DNA of 41,389 nt from Gammaproteobacteria bacterium (GCA_022599775.1 JAHZLQ010000026.1:1-41389); one strand, 5' to 3'; positions 24,723-34,307 are shown, counted from the first letter of the stretch. Translations and numbers: made by a program. The notes: generated by a model from the letters alone, not told the origin.

Positions 24723-26723
24723 ATGTTCCGGATTTACGCACTGCTGCTGAGTCTCACGGCCTTCGCCGCACCGGCACACGCGCTGCCGCGTATCGATCTG
24801 GGCATACGCAGCATCGAACATCCGATGTTTCAGGTATCGGAACTCGCCATGAGTCTGGACGGCGAGGACCTGGTGCTGGAGGCAAGTCAGGCCGAGGTGG
24901 CGGGGCAGCAGGTGAAAGACCTGAGAATCCGTTGCCGGCAATGGCGAATGGGTTCGGGCGTGAGTTGCCAGCGTGGCGAATTCAGGCTGCACCTGCATGA
25001 TTTCGGTGAGGTATCGGGACAGCTGAGTGTCGAGTTCCACTCCGCCGAGTACGCCTGGCTGCATGTCTCAGGAGCGAACTTTGGCGGCTTCAGGCTGCGC
25101 TTGGCGCGGAAGGGGCAGCACACCGAAGCGCAATTGCAACTGCCGGCCATGCCCGCGCCGGAGCTGCTGCGTATCGCCACGCTGCTGGATCTGGATCGGC
25201 CGTTTCAGGTCGACGGACAGCTGCGCCTGAACCTCGACGCCGAATCCCGAGGGTCCGAATGGACGGCCGATTTCGATGGCGCGGTAGAGACCCTGAGTTT
25301 CAGCGAAGCCAGCGGTCGCTTCGCCAGCGACAGCCTGGGGCTGCGTTTCGACGGCGAGGCGACCTACGGCGCTGAGCGGCGCGTGAAACTGAACCTGGAA
25401 ACGACGACTGGGCAGGTCTACGTCGAGCCGGTGTTTCTGGATCTACCCGCGTCCCCCTTGGCGCTGGAACTCGAAGCGACCCAGACCGGGAACGGCTGGC
25501 AACTGGGTGCCGATCTGCGGCAGGAACAGACCCTGCATGCCCGCTTCGACGGCGTCCTCGACCGCTCAGGGCGACCGCGGAATGGTGTACTGAGCGCCCA
25601 AGCGCAGACCCTGGAACCGGTCTTTGCGCAATTCGTGCAGCCCTTTCTGATCGGCACGCCGCTGCAGCAGCTGCAGCTGACGGGCCGCGCCGAAGCCCGC
25701 CTGAACCTGAGTTTGGGCGCCCTCGCGTCACTGAGCGCCAGGCTGCATGCCCTGAGCCTGGCGGACCCGGGCCTGAGCATCGAACTCAGGGATCTCGATG
25801 GCGAGGTTCACTGGTACGCCGACGGCGAGGCACCGCCGTCGGTGCTGAGCTGGTCGGGTGGCCGCGTGCAAGAGATTCCGTTCGAGCGCTCGCACCTGAG
25901 CTTCGCCGCCACACCGCGCGGCCTTCGCCTGCTCGAACCCTGGCGCCAGCCCTTGCTGGACGGCGCACTGCTGGTGCGGCGGTTCACCTTGCGCCATGCC
26001 GATACAACGACGCCGACCGCGGAACTGGACGCCGAGCTGGAACCGATCGACCTGCAGCAGCTGTGTCGCGCGCTGGGCTGGCCCGAATTCCGGGGGCGCC
26101 TCGGTGGCCGCCTGCCCGGCCTCAACGTGGACAACAACATCTGGACCCTGGACGGACAATTGCAGGCGCAGGCCTTTGACGGCAGCCTGACCCTGTCCGG
26201 CTTGCGTGTGGTCGATCCCTTCGGCGTCGTACCCAGCGTGGATGCCGGCATCAGCCTGCGACAGATCGACCTTGCCTTGCTGACCCAGGCGTTTTCGTTC
26301 GGTCGGATCGAAGGCCGCATCGATGGCGATGTCGACGGGTTGCGCCTGCTCAACTGGCGACCGGTGGCGATGGATGCGCATCTGTATTCGAGCCCTGGCG
26401 GCGGCTACACACGGCGCATCTCGCAGCGCGCGATCGACCATATCTCCGCGATCGGTGGCGGCCCGACCGGCCTGTTGTCGCGCGGCGTATTGGGCTTCTT
26501 CAATGACTTCGCCTACGCCGAGATCGGTTGGCGCTGCTCGCTGGACAACGGCATCTGCCGTATGGGCGGCGTTGGACCCGCCGAAGACGATGGTTTCTAC
26601 ATCGTGCGCGGACGCCTGCTGCCGCGCATCGACGTGATCGGCCACAACCGGCGCGTCGCCTGGGACCGCCTGCTGCATCAGATCGAAGCGGCACTGGCCG
26701 CCGACGCACCGGACATCGAGTAG
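24723..26723 (+). CDS. YdbH-like AsmA-type envelope protein
   Basis: A 666-residue exported protein with a cleavable signal peptide (MFRIYALLLSLTAFAAPAHA). It is rich in alternating beta-type segments with no catalytic motif. The C-terminal section (FGRIEGRIDGDVDGLRLLNWRPVAMDAHLYS, then RRISQRAIDHISAIGGG and FAYAEIGWRCSLDNGICRMGG) resembles the C-terminus of YdbH/AsmA-type proteins, which with TamB and YhdP carry phospholipids to the outer membrane in E. coli. The next gene is a DUF1318 (YdbL-like) gene, as in E. coli ydbH-ynbE-ydbL, which supports the call. It is shorter than E. coli YdbH (about 880 residues). No Shine-Dalgarno sequence is obvious. Confidence 0.65.
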   Translation: MFRIYALLLSLTAFAAPAHALPRIDLGIRSIEHPMFQVSELAMSLDGEDLVLEASQAEVAGQQVKDLRIRCRQWRMGSGVSCQRGEFRLHLHDFGEVSGQLSVEFHSAEYAWLHVSGANFGGFRLRLARKGQHTEAQLQLPAMPAPELLRIATLLDLDRPFQVDGQLRLNLDAESRGSEWTADFDGAVETLSFSEASGRFASDSLGLRFDGEATYGAERRVKLNLETTTGQVYVEPVFLDLPASPLALELEATQTGNGWQLGADLRQEQTLHARFDGVLDRSGRPRNGVLSAQAQTLEPVFAQFVQPFLIGTPLQQLQLTGRAEARLNLSLGALASLSARLHALSLADPGLSIELRDLDGEVHWYADGEAPPSVLSWSGGRVQEIPFERSHLSFAATPRGLRLLEPWRQPLLDGALLVRRFTLRHADTTTPTAELDAELEPIDLQQLCRALGWPEFRGRLGGRLPGLNVDNNIWTLDGQLQAQAFDGSLTLSGLRVVDPFGVVPSVDAGISLRQIDLALLTQAFSFGRIEGRIDGDVDGLRLLNWRPVAMDAHLYSSPGGGYTRRISQRAIDHISAIGGGPTGLLSRGVLGFFNDFAYAEIGWRCSLDNGICRMGGVGPAEDDGFYIVRGRLLPRIDVIGHNRRVAWDRLLHQIEAALAADAPDIE

Positions 26724-26757
26724 GTGGGGTTCAAGTCGCATTCATCGCCGCGCCGCC

Positions 26758-26763
26758 TATACT
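26758..26763 (+). promoter_or_regulatory. possible -10 element before the DUF1318 gene
   Basis: TATACT, five of six to the sigma70 -10 consensus, lies in the 86-base gap about 47 bases before the start. No good -35 is seen at normal spacing, so this is tentative. The gene itself has a strong GGGAGGA ribosome binding site. Confidence 0.3.
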
Positions 26764-26809
26764 CGGCGGGCGGCGTACGCCTTCGGAGACGCCCGGGAGG
26801 ACTCCACAC

Positions 26810-27424
26810 ATGAAACGCTGGCATTCCTTGTCGTTGCTGGGCGTACTGGTGCTCGCCGCCTGCGTCACCATCAACGTCTACTTCCCGGCCGCTGCCGCCG
26901 AAAAGGCTGCGGATCGCATCATTGGCGATGTGCTCGGCGCTGGCGCCAAGCCCGCCGCACCCGCCTCTTCGTCGGACGTCCCTCTGAGCTCGCCGCCGCA
27001 ATCGGCCATCGAACTGCCCTACGGCTTGCTGGTGGCGGCCCTGAACTTCGTGGTGCCACCAGCCCAGGCACAGGCCGATCTCGACATTTCCTCGCCCGAA
27101 ATCCAGAAGATCAAATCTTCGCTGGAGTCTCGGTCACCGAAGCTGCGGCCGCTCTACGAGCAGGGCGCGGTCGGCTTCTCCAACGACGGGCTGATCGCGC
27201 TGCGCGACCCGAACGCCGTGCCGCTGGCGCAGCGCAATGCGGTCAAGAGCCTGATCGCCGACGAGAACGCCGACCGTATCGCGCTCTACAGACAGATCGC
27301 GCAAGCCAACGGCCAGCCACAATGGGAGGCGCAGATTCGCCAGACCTTTGCCGAACGCTGGATCGCCAACGCACCTGACGGCTGGTGGCATCAGAACGAC
27401 AGCGGCGCCTGGGTTCAGAAGTAG
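26810..27424 (+). CDS. DUF1318 (YdbL-like) lipoprotein
   Basis: A 204-residue protein. The start is the ATG behind GGGAGGACTC; upstream in-frame codons belong to another frame of the preceding gene. The N-terminus is a lipoprotein signal (LVLAAC, Cys18) followed by VTINVYFPAAAAEKAADRII, a DUF1318 hallmark. A proline/serine linker and a hydrophobic patch (LPYGLLVAALNFVVPPAQAQA) follow. The C-terminal 90 residues (GFSNDGLIALRD to GWWHQNDSGAWVQK) align in character with E. coli YdbL. E. coli YdbL is short and not lipidated, and the lipoprotein there is the separate YnbE. It is likely a partner of the YdbH-like protein at the outer membrane. Confidence 0.82.
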   Translation: MKRWHSLSLLGVLVLAACVTINVYFPAAAAEKAADRIIGDVLGAGAKPAAPASSSDVPLSSPPQSAIELPYGLLVAALNFVVPPAQAQADLDISSPEIQKIKSSLESRSPKLRPLYEQGAVGFSNDGLIALRDPNAVPLAQRNAVKSLIADENADRIALYRQIAQANGQPQWEAQIRQTFAERWIANAPDGWWHQNDSGAWVQK

Positions 27425-27486
27425 ACAGCCGCGCGCGGCAGCGTCCCGTACACTGCCGATTCGTTCAATCAGCCTGAGGCTACGGC

Positions 27487-28350
27487 ATGTCCGACAGCGT
27501 CCTGCGCAGCCACGTTGTTCAGATCAACGGACTCGATACTCCGCTGCTGGAAGCCGGCCCGCCGCAGGCCGAGGAAGCCGTGGTATTCGTGCACGGCAAC
27601 CCCGGCTCGGGCCGTGACTGGGAACGGCTGGCGGCCGACGTGGCGACAGGCCTGCCCGGTGTCGCACGCATGCTCGCACCCGACATGCCGGGCTTTGGCC
27701 AAGCCGCCAAACCGGCGGACTTCGACTACACCGTTCCGGGTTACGCCGCTCATCTCAAAGCCTTGCTGGAAACGCTCGGAATCCGCCGCGTGCATCTGGT
27801 ACTGCACGATTTCGGCGGCCCTTGGGGCTTGGCCTGGGCGGCCGCTCATCCGGAGGCGGTTGCCAGCTTCACGCTGATCAACACCGGCGTACTGCTCGAC
27901 TATCACTGGCATTACCTGGCGCGCATCTGGCGCACACCGCTGCTCGGTGAACTGTTCCAGGCCACTGCCACGCGCGGCGCGTTCCATCGCCTGCTGCGTC
28001 ACGGCAATCCGCGCGGACTGCCGCGCGCCTTCGTCGACCGGATGTACGACGATTTCGACAAGCGCACGCGACGCGCGGTGCTGCGCCTGTATCGCGCCAC
28101 CGGCGACCCGGGGCGCCTGTCCCACGGCATCGCCGCGCAACTGGCACCGCTGAAGCGACCGGCGCTGGTGGTGTGGGGCGCCCGTGACCCCTACATCCCG
28201 TTGGCGCAGGCCGAACGTCAGCGCGAGGTCTTCGATGTCAGCGAGGTGGTGGTGCTCGACGACAGCGGCCATTGGCCCTTCGTCGATCACCCGCAGGCCG
28301 TCAGCGATGCGGTCGTGCCGTTTCTGCGGGCCCGGGTCGGCGCCTCGTAA
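27487..28350 (+). CDS. alpha/beta hydrolase with Asp nucleophile (haloalkane dehalogenase/epoxide hydrolase-like)
   Basis: A 287-residue cytoplasmic hydrolase. The oxyanion-loop motif HGNPGS has Asn38. The nucleophile elbow reads VLHDFGGPWG, giving an aspartate nucleophile (Asp108) instead of serine. Asp234 (WGARDPYIP) and His262 (DSGHWPFVDHP) complete the triad. This is the layout of haloalkane dehalogenases and epoxide hydrolases. Dehalogenases normally have Trp right after the nucleophile to hold the halide; here it is Phe109, so the reaction is uncertain. It starts at ATG with CTGAGG upstream, and a TACACT -10-like element lies at 27449-27454. Confidence 0.85.
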   Translation: MSDSVLRSHVVQINGLDTPLLEAGPPQAEEAVVFVHGNPGSGRDWERLAADVATGLPGVARMLAPDMPGFGQAAKPADFDYTVPGYAAHLKALLETLGIRRVHLVLHDFGGPWGLAWAAAHPEAVASFTLINTGVLLDYHWHYLARIWRTPLLGELFQATATRGAFHRLLRHGNPRGLPRAFVDRMYDDFDKRTRRAVLRLYRATGDPGRLSHGIAAQLAPLKRPALVVWGARDPYIPLAQAERQREVFDVSEVVVLDDSGHWPFVDHPQAVSDAVVPFLRARVGAS

Positions 28351-28402
28351 TGCCATCGGCTCGAATCTGGCGGCGGTAGCGAACGCTGGACCGTACTGGC
28401 CG

Positions 28403-29397
28403 CTACTCGGAGTAACTGGCTTTCCGGTCGAGCGCCGGCAAACTCCCCAGGTCCGGCGGCGGTGTCGTGACGATGTTTTCGTCGATGATGATCGACATTC
28501 GATCCTCGGCCACCAGCAGCGGACCCTTGTAGCCATGCGCGCGCGTCTGCGATTCCAGAAATGAGGCGCCCTGCGCTCCGGACATTTCCTTCAGGACGAT
28601 GTGCGAGTAAACGGCGAACCGAGGCTGCGCCCGGCTGAAGATTCGGGCAGCTTGCTCGACCGTAGTCAACTTGGCGAGTACGCCCCGCATCTCGGGCTTG
28701 GCGGCGAGCGCAACCGGCAGCGCGATGACGTTCTGTATCAATAGGTCGGCATTCTTCGCGTACCTGACCAGGTTTTCGTGCGCTGTCGTATCGCCCGAGA
28801 GCACGACCTTCCGGGAACCGTATTCAAGGCAATAACCATAGGCCGGATTGCCGTCACCATGTTCGACCGGAAACGCAGTGATGCGGGTTCCGGCAGTTTC
28901 GAACACCACCGACTCGCCCTCGATTTCATGCACGCGATTGATCAGGACTCTGGCATCGTTAAAAGCATTGGCGCGGTGCCTTACGTCAAAGCCATACATC
29001 TTTCGCATCCCCTCCAGCATCCTCGCAGTGCCTTCCGGCCCCCAGATGTCATAGGGGCGGGTGCGGCCAAGCAGAAACCAGGAAGTCATCCACAGGTTCG
29101 GCAGTCCTTCGATGTGATCGTTGTGCAGATGCGTATAGAAGATGCGATCCGCTTGGGATTTACACCCGTCTCGTAGAGACGCTGCAACACACCGCGGCCC
29201 GTATCGAACAGGTAGGACTCGCCGCCGGCCTCGATCAGGGTCGCGATACCCTGCCGCTCCACAGTAATCTCCGGCCCCCCAGTGCCCAAGAATCTCACGG
29301 TCACCGTGTCATCGGGTGCTGCCATCGCAGCCCCGCTTATAAGACCGACGAGCATGGCGACCAGAGCCGGCGAGGACACAAGGCGGGGCAGATTCAT
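28403..29397 (-). pseudogene. frameshifted metallo-beta-lactamase-fold hydrolase
   Basis: Two frames make one protein. The first part (from ATG 29395-29397) has a signal peptide (MNLPRLVSSPALVAMLVGLISGAAMA) and the fold's first strands (VTVRFLGTGGPE, SYLFDTGRGVLQRLYETGVNPKRI). At about 29115-29125 the frame breaks. In another frame the text continues DRIFYTHLHNDHIEGLPNLW, with the zinc-binding HxHxDH motif, then runs to the end at 28403 (FPVEHGDGNPAYGY, VVLSGDTTAHENLV, YSHIVL). The second half also has an internal ATG at 29087-29089, but that product would lack the metal motif. A one-base or four-base deletion explains the break. In intact form it would be an exported hydrolase of the arylsulfatase/tRNase Z-like branch. 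Confidence 0.85.
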
Positions 29398-29467
29398 CGT
29401 GCGATTCGAACGGGCATTCGCCCGGCCTCGCAAGATTCACGCGAGATTGCCGTCGTGTCTCCGCCAA

Positions 29468-30313
29468 TCAGACTTCGCGCCGCACCTGCGCATGGCTGAT
29501 CAGCGCGAAAATGAAGGCACCGCCGACGATGTTGCCGAGCAGGGTCGGCACACCGAATCGGAAAATGCCTTCGGCGGCCGAGATATTGCCGACGAACACC
29601 AGATAAGCGATCTCGGTGGCACCGGCGATGATGTGCGTGAAGTTGGCCACGCCGATCAGATAGGTCATCACCGTGATGATGACGATCTTGGATTCATGCA
29701 CGGCGGGAATCAGCCATACCATCGTCGCGATCAACCAGCCGGCGACGATGCCCTTGGTGAACATCTGCGTGGCGGTGTTTTTCATGACTTCTTCACCCAG
29801 GCTGACGAAGGAGGCGCGCACCGGATCGCCAAACAGATCGCCGTAGGCCACGCCGGCGGCGAACAGCGTGACTCCGACCAGGTTTCCGACCAGCACCACG
29901 CCCCACAAGCGCAGCAGTTTGAGCAGCTTGGCCTGTGTGGGCTGCGTCATCAGCGGCAAGACCGCGGTCAGCGTGTTTTCGGTGAACAACTGCTGGCGCG
30001 CGATGATCACCACCAGAAAGCCGACGCTGTACCCCAAATTCGAGATCAGGTGGTTGATGCCACCCGGCGGAAGGTAGGCATGCAGCACGCCCTTGGCGAC
30101 CATCGAAAAGCCCATGGACAGACCGGCTGCGAGTGCCGACCACCACAGCGCCGAAACCACCCGCTTTAACTCTTCCTCGCCCTGAGTGCGAATGGTTTCG
30201 TGCAACACCGCCGCCCGTGGCGGCAGGTTTGCGGTCACGTTGTCCTTTTCTTCTGCGGACAACTGTGATTCGGGGTCATCGAATCGGTGGGTTCCCGGCT
30301 TGTCGTCGCTCAT
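29468..30313 (-). CDS. FNT-family channel, YfdC-like
   Basis: An inner-membrane protein of the formate/nitrite transporter family. The sequence closely follows E. coli YfdC: LPPRAAVLHETIR, GLSMGFSMVAKG, ARQQLFTENTLTAVLPLM, LLRLWGVVLVGNLVG, KGIVAGWLIATMVW, THIIAGATEIAYLVF and GGAFIFALISHAQVRREV. Six membrane helices follow a polar N-terminus. Start choice is open: the ATG at 30311-30313 (MSDDKPGTH, 281 residues) is preferred by its polar N-terminus, but an in-frame ATG at 30356-30358 gives 296 residues, and neither has a strong ribosome binding site. The substrate of YfdC-type proteins is not established. It diverges from hrpA. Confidence 0.92.
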   Translation of the reverse strand: MSDDKPGTHRFDDPESQLSAEEKDNVTANLPPRAAVLHETIRTQGEEELKRVVSALWWSALAAGLSMGFSMVAKGVLHAYLPPGGINHLISNLGYSVGFLVVIIARQQLFTENTLTAVLPLMTQPTQAKLLKLLRLWGVVLVGNLVGVTLFAAGVAYGDLFGDPVRASFVSLGEEVMKNTATQMFTKGIVAGWLIATMVWLIPAVHESKIVIITVMTYLIGVANFTHIIAGATEIAYLVFVGNISAAEGIFRFGVPTLLGNIVGGAFIFALISHAQVRREV

Positions 30314-30446
30314 GATCGGCAGGTGGCAAAACGCGTCTGACAGTGTCAGCGTGGCCATGAACCCGGCCTGAAATAGCGACGTCCTGCTGGATTCGCTTTA
30401 CGGCTGCCGGGACAATAGGCGGTTCTGCTCCGCTTCATATCCTTCG

Positions 30447-33400
30447 ATGTCCTCGCTCCCTGAGCTTTCCGAACGCCTGCGCGCGCTCGCACCGCAACTG
30501 TTGGTGCGCGACGCCTCACGCTTCGCGCAGTTGTTGCAGCGTGCCGGACGCGGCCAGCGCATCAACGAGGCGCGGCTCGCGCGCGATCTCGAAGCCGCGC
30601 GCCTGCGTGCCGACAACCGCGGCCGTCTGCTGCCGCAACACATACATTATCCGGAGGCGCTGCCGGTCACGCGGGCGCGCGACGAACTGCTGAGTGCGAT
30701 CCGCCAGCATTCCGTGCTGGTGGTCTGCGGCGAGACCGGTTCCGGCAAGTCCACACAGTTGCCCAAGCTGCTGCTCGAAGCCGGCTGCGGGCGGCGCGGG
30801 CTGATCGGCCATACCCAGCCGCGGCGGCTGGCGGCCCGCGCGCTGGCCGGGCGCATCGCCGAAGAACTGAAAGTGCCAGTCGGCGGACTCGTCGGTTTTG
30901 AAACCCGCTTCGACAAACGGGTGGGCGAGCAATCCCTGATCAAGCTGATGACCGACGGCATCCTGCTGGCGGAGCTGTCGCGCGACCGCTGGCTGGAAGC
31001 CTACGACGCGCTCATCATCGACGAGGCCCACGAACGCAGCCTCAACATCGACTTCCTGCTGGGCCGGCTGGCGCAGATCCGTCAGCGCCGTCCGGAACTG
31101 AAGATCCTCATCACCTCGGCCACATTGGATCCGGAACGGCTGTCCGCGCACTTCGGCGGCGCGCCGATCATCACCGTATCCGGCCGCAGCTTTCCGGTGG
31201 AGCTGCGCTATCGCGAAGCCGAGAAGGACGAGGATCTCGAAGACCAGGTCGCACGCGGCATCGAATCGCTGTGGCGACCGCGACCGGACGGGGACGTATT
31301 GGTGTTCCTGCCGGGCGAACGCGAAATCAACGACTGCGCGCGCCTGCTGCCGAAGCGCTTTCCGCACGCGCAGGTGCTGCCGCTGTACTCGCGCCTGCCG
31401 GCGGCGCAGCAGGACCGCGTGTTTTCCACCGGCGGGCCGCCGCGCATCGTGCTGGCCACCAACGTCGCCGAAACCTCGGTCACGGTGCCCGGTATTCGCT
31501 ACGTGGTCGACACCGGCAGCGCGCGCATCAACCGCTATTCCACGCGGCTCGGCGTGCAGCAACTGCATGTCGAGCCGATCAGCCAGGCCGCGTCCAATCA
31601 GCGCGCCGGCCGCTGCGGCCGCGTCGGCCCCGGCATCTGTCTGCGGCTCTACGCCGAGGAAGACTTCGCCAAGCGCGAGCTGTTCACCGACCCGGAGATC
31701 CTGCGCTCCAATCTGGCCGGCGTGATCCTGCAGATGCAGGCGCTGCGGCTCGGCGCGGTCGAGGATTTCCCGTGGATCGATGCGCCGGCCTCCAGACACG
31801 TGACCGAAGGCTATCGCCTGCTGCAACTGCTCGGCGCGATGCAGGGCGAGGCCGGCGAGCGCCGCATCACCCGGCAGGGCCAGGAATTGGCGCGGCTGCC
31901 GCTGGACCCGCGGATTGCGCGCATCGCCGTCGCCGGCCGCGACACACCGTGTCCACGCGAAGTCGCGGTGCTGGCCGCGGCACTGTCGGTGCAGGACCCC
32001 CACGAAGTGCCGCCGGACAAGCGCGAGGCCGCGCGCCAGAAGCATGCGGAATGGCGGCACCTGCGCTCGGACTTTCTGACGCTGCTGCAACTGTGGCAAC
32101 GCTGGCGGCAATGGCGCGAGGAACTGTCGAATCGCGATCTGCGGCGCGCCTGCAGCACGCACTTCCTGTCGTTCACACGCATGCTCGAATGGGACCAGGT
32201 GTTCCGCCAAGTGGCGGACGCGCTCGGCGGCGAGCTGCGCGAAACGAAGCTGACACCGGATGAGCTGTACGCGCCGCTGCATCAGGCCCTGCTGACCGGA
32301 CTGATCGACCACATCGGCTACAAGCAGCCGGCACAGCGCCTGCGCAGCGGCAAGCTCGAGGCCGGCGAATATCTGGGTCCGCGCGGCCGCAAGTTCCGGA
32401 TCTTTCCGGGCTCCGGCATCGCCAAGAAGGCGCCGGCCTGGGTCATGAGCGCGCAACTGGTGCAGACCTCGCAGCTGTTCGCGCGCATCAATGCCGCGAT
32501 CGAGATCGAGTGGCTGGAAACCGTCGGCGCGCACCTGCTCAAGCGCAGCTACCAACACCCGGAATGGAACGCGCAGCGCGGCGAGGTCACGGCCACCGAA
32601 TACGGCAGCCTGCTCGGGCTGCCGCTGTACAAGCGCGTGCGCCACTACGGTTCGATCGAGCCGGCCGAAGCGCGTGGCATCTTCATACTCGAAGCCCTGG
32701 TGCGCGGCAATCTGCCGAACAAGCCGCAGTTCCTGATACAGAACTTCGCCCTGATCGAGTCGGTGCGCGAACAGGAAATCCGTCTGCGCCGGCCGGACCT
32801 GCTGGCCGACGAGGACCAGTGGTTCGCGTTTTACGACGCGCGCATTCCGGCGGACATGAACACCGTCGCCGCGCTCAAGAAGTGGCTGCATCGCAGCGGC
32901 ATCGAAAGCCGTCAGGGCGGCGTCGAACGCCACACGCTGTTGATGGAAGAAGCGGACGTGCTGCGGCGCGGCGCGAGCACCGATGTCAAGGCCTTGTTCC
33001 CGGACCATCTCGAACTCGGCGAACTGAACCTGCGCCTGAGCTACCGCCACGACCCCGGATCGGACGCCGACGGCGTGGTCATCCACCTGCCGCTGGCGCT
33101 GCTGCATCGCCTCGACGCGCAGCCCTTCGACTGGCTGGTGCCGGGCCTGCGTCCGGCGCTGTTCGAAGGCCTGCTGCGCTCGCTGCCCAATTCCCTGCGG
33201 CGCCACTGCACGCCGGCCGCCGAGTACAGCCGCGCGCTGGCCGAAAGCCTGTCGCCGGCCGACGGCGCGCTGCTGCCGGCACTGTGCGCGCGCTTCAAGA
33301 CCATGACAGGGTTCGAACTCAAGCCCGAGGACTTCGAGCCGGACAAGCTCGAAGCCCATCTGCGGCCGTGGTTCGTGGTCGAGGACCAGCGCGGCCGCAA

Positions 33401-34304
33401 GCTCGCCGAAGGCGAAAGCCTGTCTGTGCTGCAGCACGGCAAGCGCGAGGCTGCGCGCGAGGCACTGAACCGCGCCGCCGGCCCGAACCCCTGGGTGCGC
33501 GACAAGGTCGAGCAATGGGATTTCGGCGATCTGCCGGACGAAGCCCATTCCAACACCGATACCGGCACCGGCGCGCGCGGCGTGCCGGCGCTGGCGGCCG
33601 AACAGGGGCAATTGCAGCTGCGCCTGTTCGAGTCCCGCGCGGCGGCGGATGCGGCGCACCGCGCCGGCGTGCGAATGCTGCTGATGGCGCGCATCGCCGA
33701 CCGCGTGCGCGACCTGCGCAAGAGTGCGCAGCGCGCCTTCGGCCTGTCGCTGGTCGGCACCGAACTGCGCCCGGACACCTTGGCCGAGGATCTGGCGGCG
33801 CGGCTGGTCGACGAGGTGCTGTTGGACGGCAACGTGCCGCGCACCCAGGCCGGGTTTCAGGCGGCCTTCGAGCGCCGCGGTCAGTTTTCACAGACGGCCC
33901 ATCGATACCTCGACGAAATCAAGGACTGGCTGGCGCAGGCCTCGGTGCTGCGCATCCGCATCGGCAAACTGGAACCAACTTGGCCGGATGCCGGACGCGA
34001 CATGCGCCAGCAGATCGAAAGCCTGCTAGCGCCCGGTTTCGTGCGCGAGATTCCGCTTGAGGCCTGGCCGCGGATTCCGGTCTACCTCAAGGCCCTGTCC
34101 TTGCGCCTGGACCGCATCGCCAACAAGCCGCAGCGCGATCTGGAGCTGACGACGCAGGTGGCGCCGCTGGCCGAGGCGCTACCCTCGGCCTGGCATCCGG
34201 CACGCTGGATTCTGGAGGAATGGCGCGTGCTGCTGTTCGCGCAGGAGCTGAAGGCGCTCGATGGGCCGAATGCAGCCAAAGTTGTCGCTGCATTGAAACC
34301 GTGA
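30447..34304 (+). CDS. hrpA: ATP-dependent RNA helicase HrpA
   Basis: A DEAH-box helicase of 1285 residues, the usual HrpA size, acting on RNA and implicated in ribosome rescue and mRNA processing. Motifs in order: Walker A GETGSGKST (95-103), PRRLAAR (motif Ia), DEAH (192-195), SAT (224-226), TNVAETSVTVPG and QRAGRCGRVGPG (motif VI). Winged-helix, ratchet and OB-like regions follow, then the long DUF3418 C-terminal extension specific to HrpA. A 1047-codon open frame on the opposite strand is a GC-bias shadow. The toxin-antitoxin pair begins 39 bases after its stop. Confidence 0.97.
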   Translation: MSSLPELSERLRALAPQLLVRDASRFAQLLQRAGRGQRINEARLARDLEAARLRADNRGRLLPQHIHYPEALPVTRARDELLSAIRQHSVLVVCGETGSGKSTQLPKLLLEAGCGRRGLIGHTQPRRLAARALAGRIAEELKVPVGGLVGFETRFDKRVGEQSLIKLMTDGILLAELSRDRWLEAYDALIIDEAHERSLNIDFLLGRLAQIRQRRPELKILITSATLDPERLSAHFGGAPIITVSGRSFPVELRYREAEKDEDLEDQVARGIESLWRPRPDGDVLVFLPGEREINDCARLLPKRFPHAQVLPLYSRLPAAQQDRVFSTGGPPRIVLATNVAETSVTVPGIRYVVDTGSARINRYSTRLGVQQLHVEPISQAASNQRAGRCGRVGPGICLRLYAEEDFAKRELFTDPEILRSNLAGVILQMQALRLGAVEDFPWIDAPASRHVTEGYRLLQLLGAMQGEAGERRITRQGQELARLPLDPRIARIAVAGRDTPCPREVAVLAAALSVQDPHEVPPDKREAARQKHAEWRHLRSDFLTLLQLWQRWRQWREELSNRDLRRACSTHFLSFTRMLEWDQVFRQVADALGGELRETKLTPDELYAPLHQALLTGLIDHIGYKQPAQRLRSGKLEAGEYLGPRGRKFRIFPGSGIAKKAPAWVMSAQLVQTSQLFARINAAIEIEWLETVGAHLLKRSYQHPEWNAQRGEVTATEYGSLLGLPLYKRVRHYGSIEPAEARGIFILEALVRGNLPNKPQFLIQNFALIESVREQEIRLRRPDLLADEDQWFAFYDARIPADMNTVAALKKWLHRSGIESRQGGVERHTLLMEEADVLRRGASTDVKALFPDHLELGELNLRLSYRHDPGSDADGVVIHLPLALLHRLDAQPFDWLVPGLRPALFEGLLRSLPNSLRRHCTPAAEYSRALAESLSPADGALLPALCARFKTMTGFELKPEDFEPDKLEAHLRPWFVVEDQRGRKLAEGESLSVLQHGKREAAREALNRAAGPNPWVRDKVEQWDFGDLPDEAHSNTDTGTGARGVPALAAEQGQLQLRLFESRAAADAAHRAGVRMLLMARIADRVRDLRKSAQRAFGLSLVGTELRPDTLAEDLAARLVDEVLLDGNVPRTQAGFQAAFERRGQFSQTAHRYLDEIKDWLAQASVLRIRIGKLEPTWPDAGRDMRQQIESLLAPGFVREIPLEAWPRIPVYLKALSLRLDRIANKPQRDLELTTQVAPLAEALPSAWHPARWILEEWRVLLFAQELKALDGPNAAKVVAALKP

Positions 34305-34307
34305 GGT

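Noticed and set aside
28403-29089. stand-alone 228-residue hydrolase
   Set aside because: It lacks the HxHxDH metal motif, which lies just upstream in the same frame; it is the C-terminal part of a frameshifted gene.
30516-33659. 1047-codon open frame antisense to hrpA
   Set aside because: Mirror frame of a very GC-rich gene; the peptide is Gln/Arg/Ala-rich without any domain, while hrpA carries all helicase motifs.
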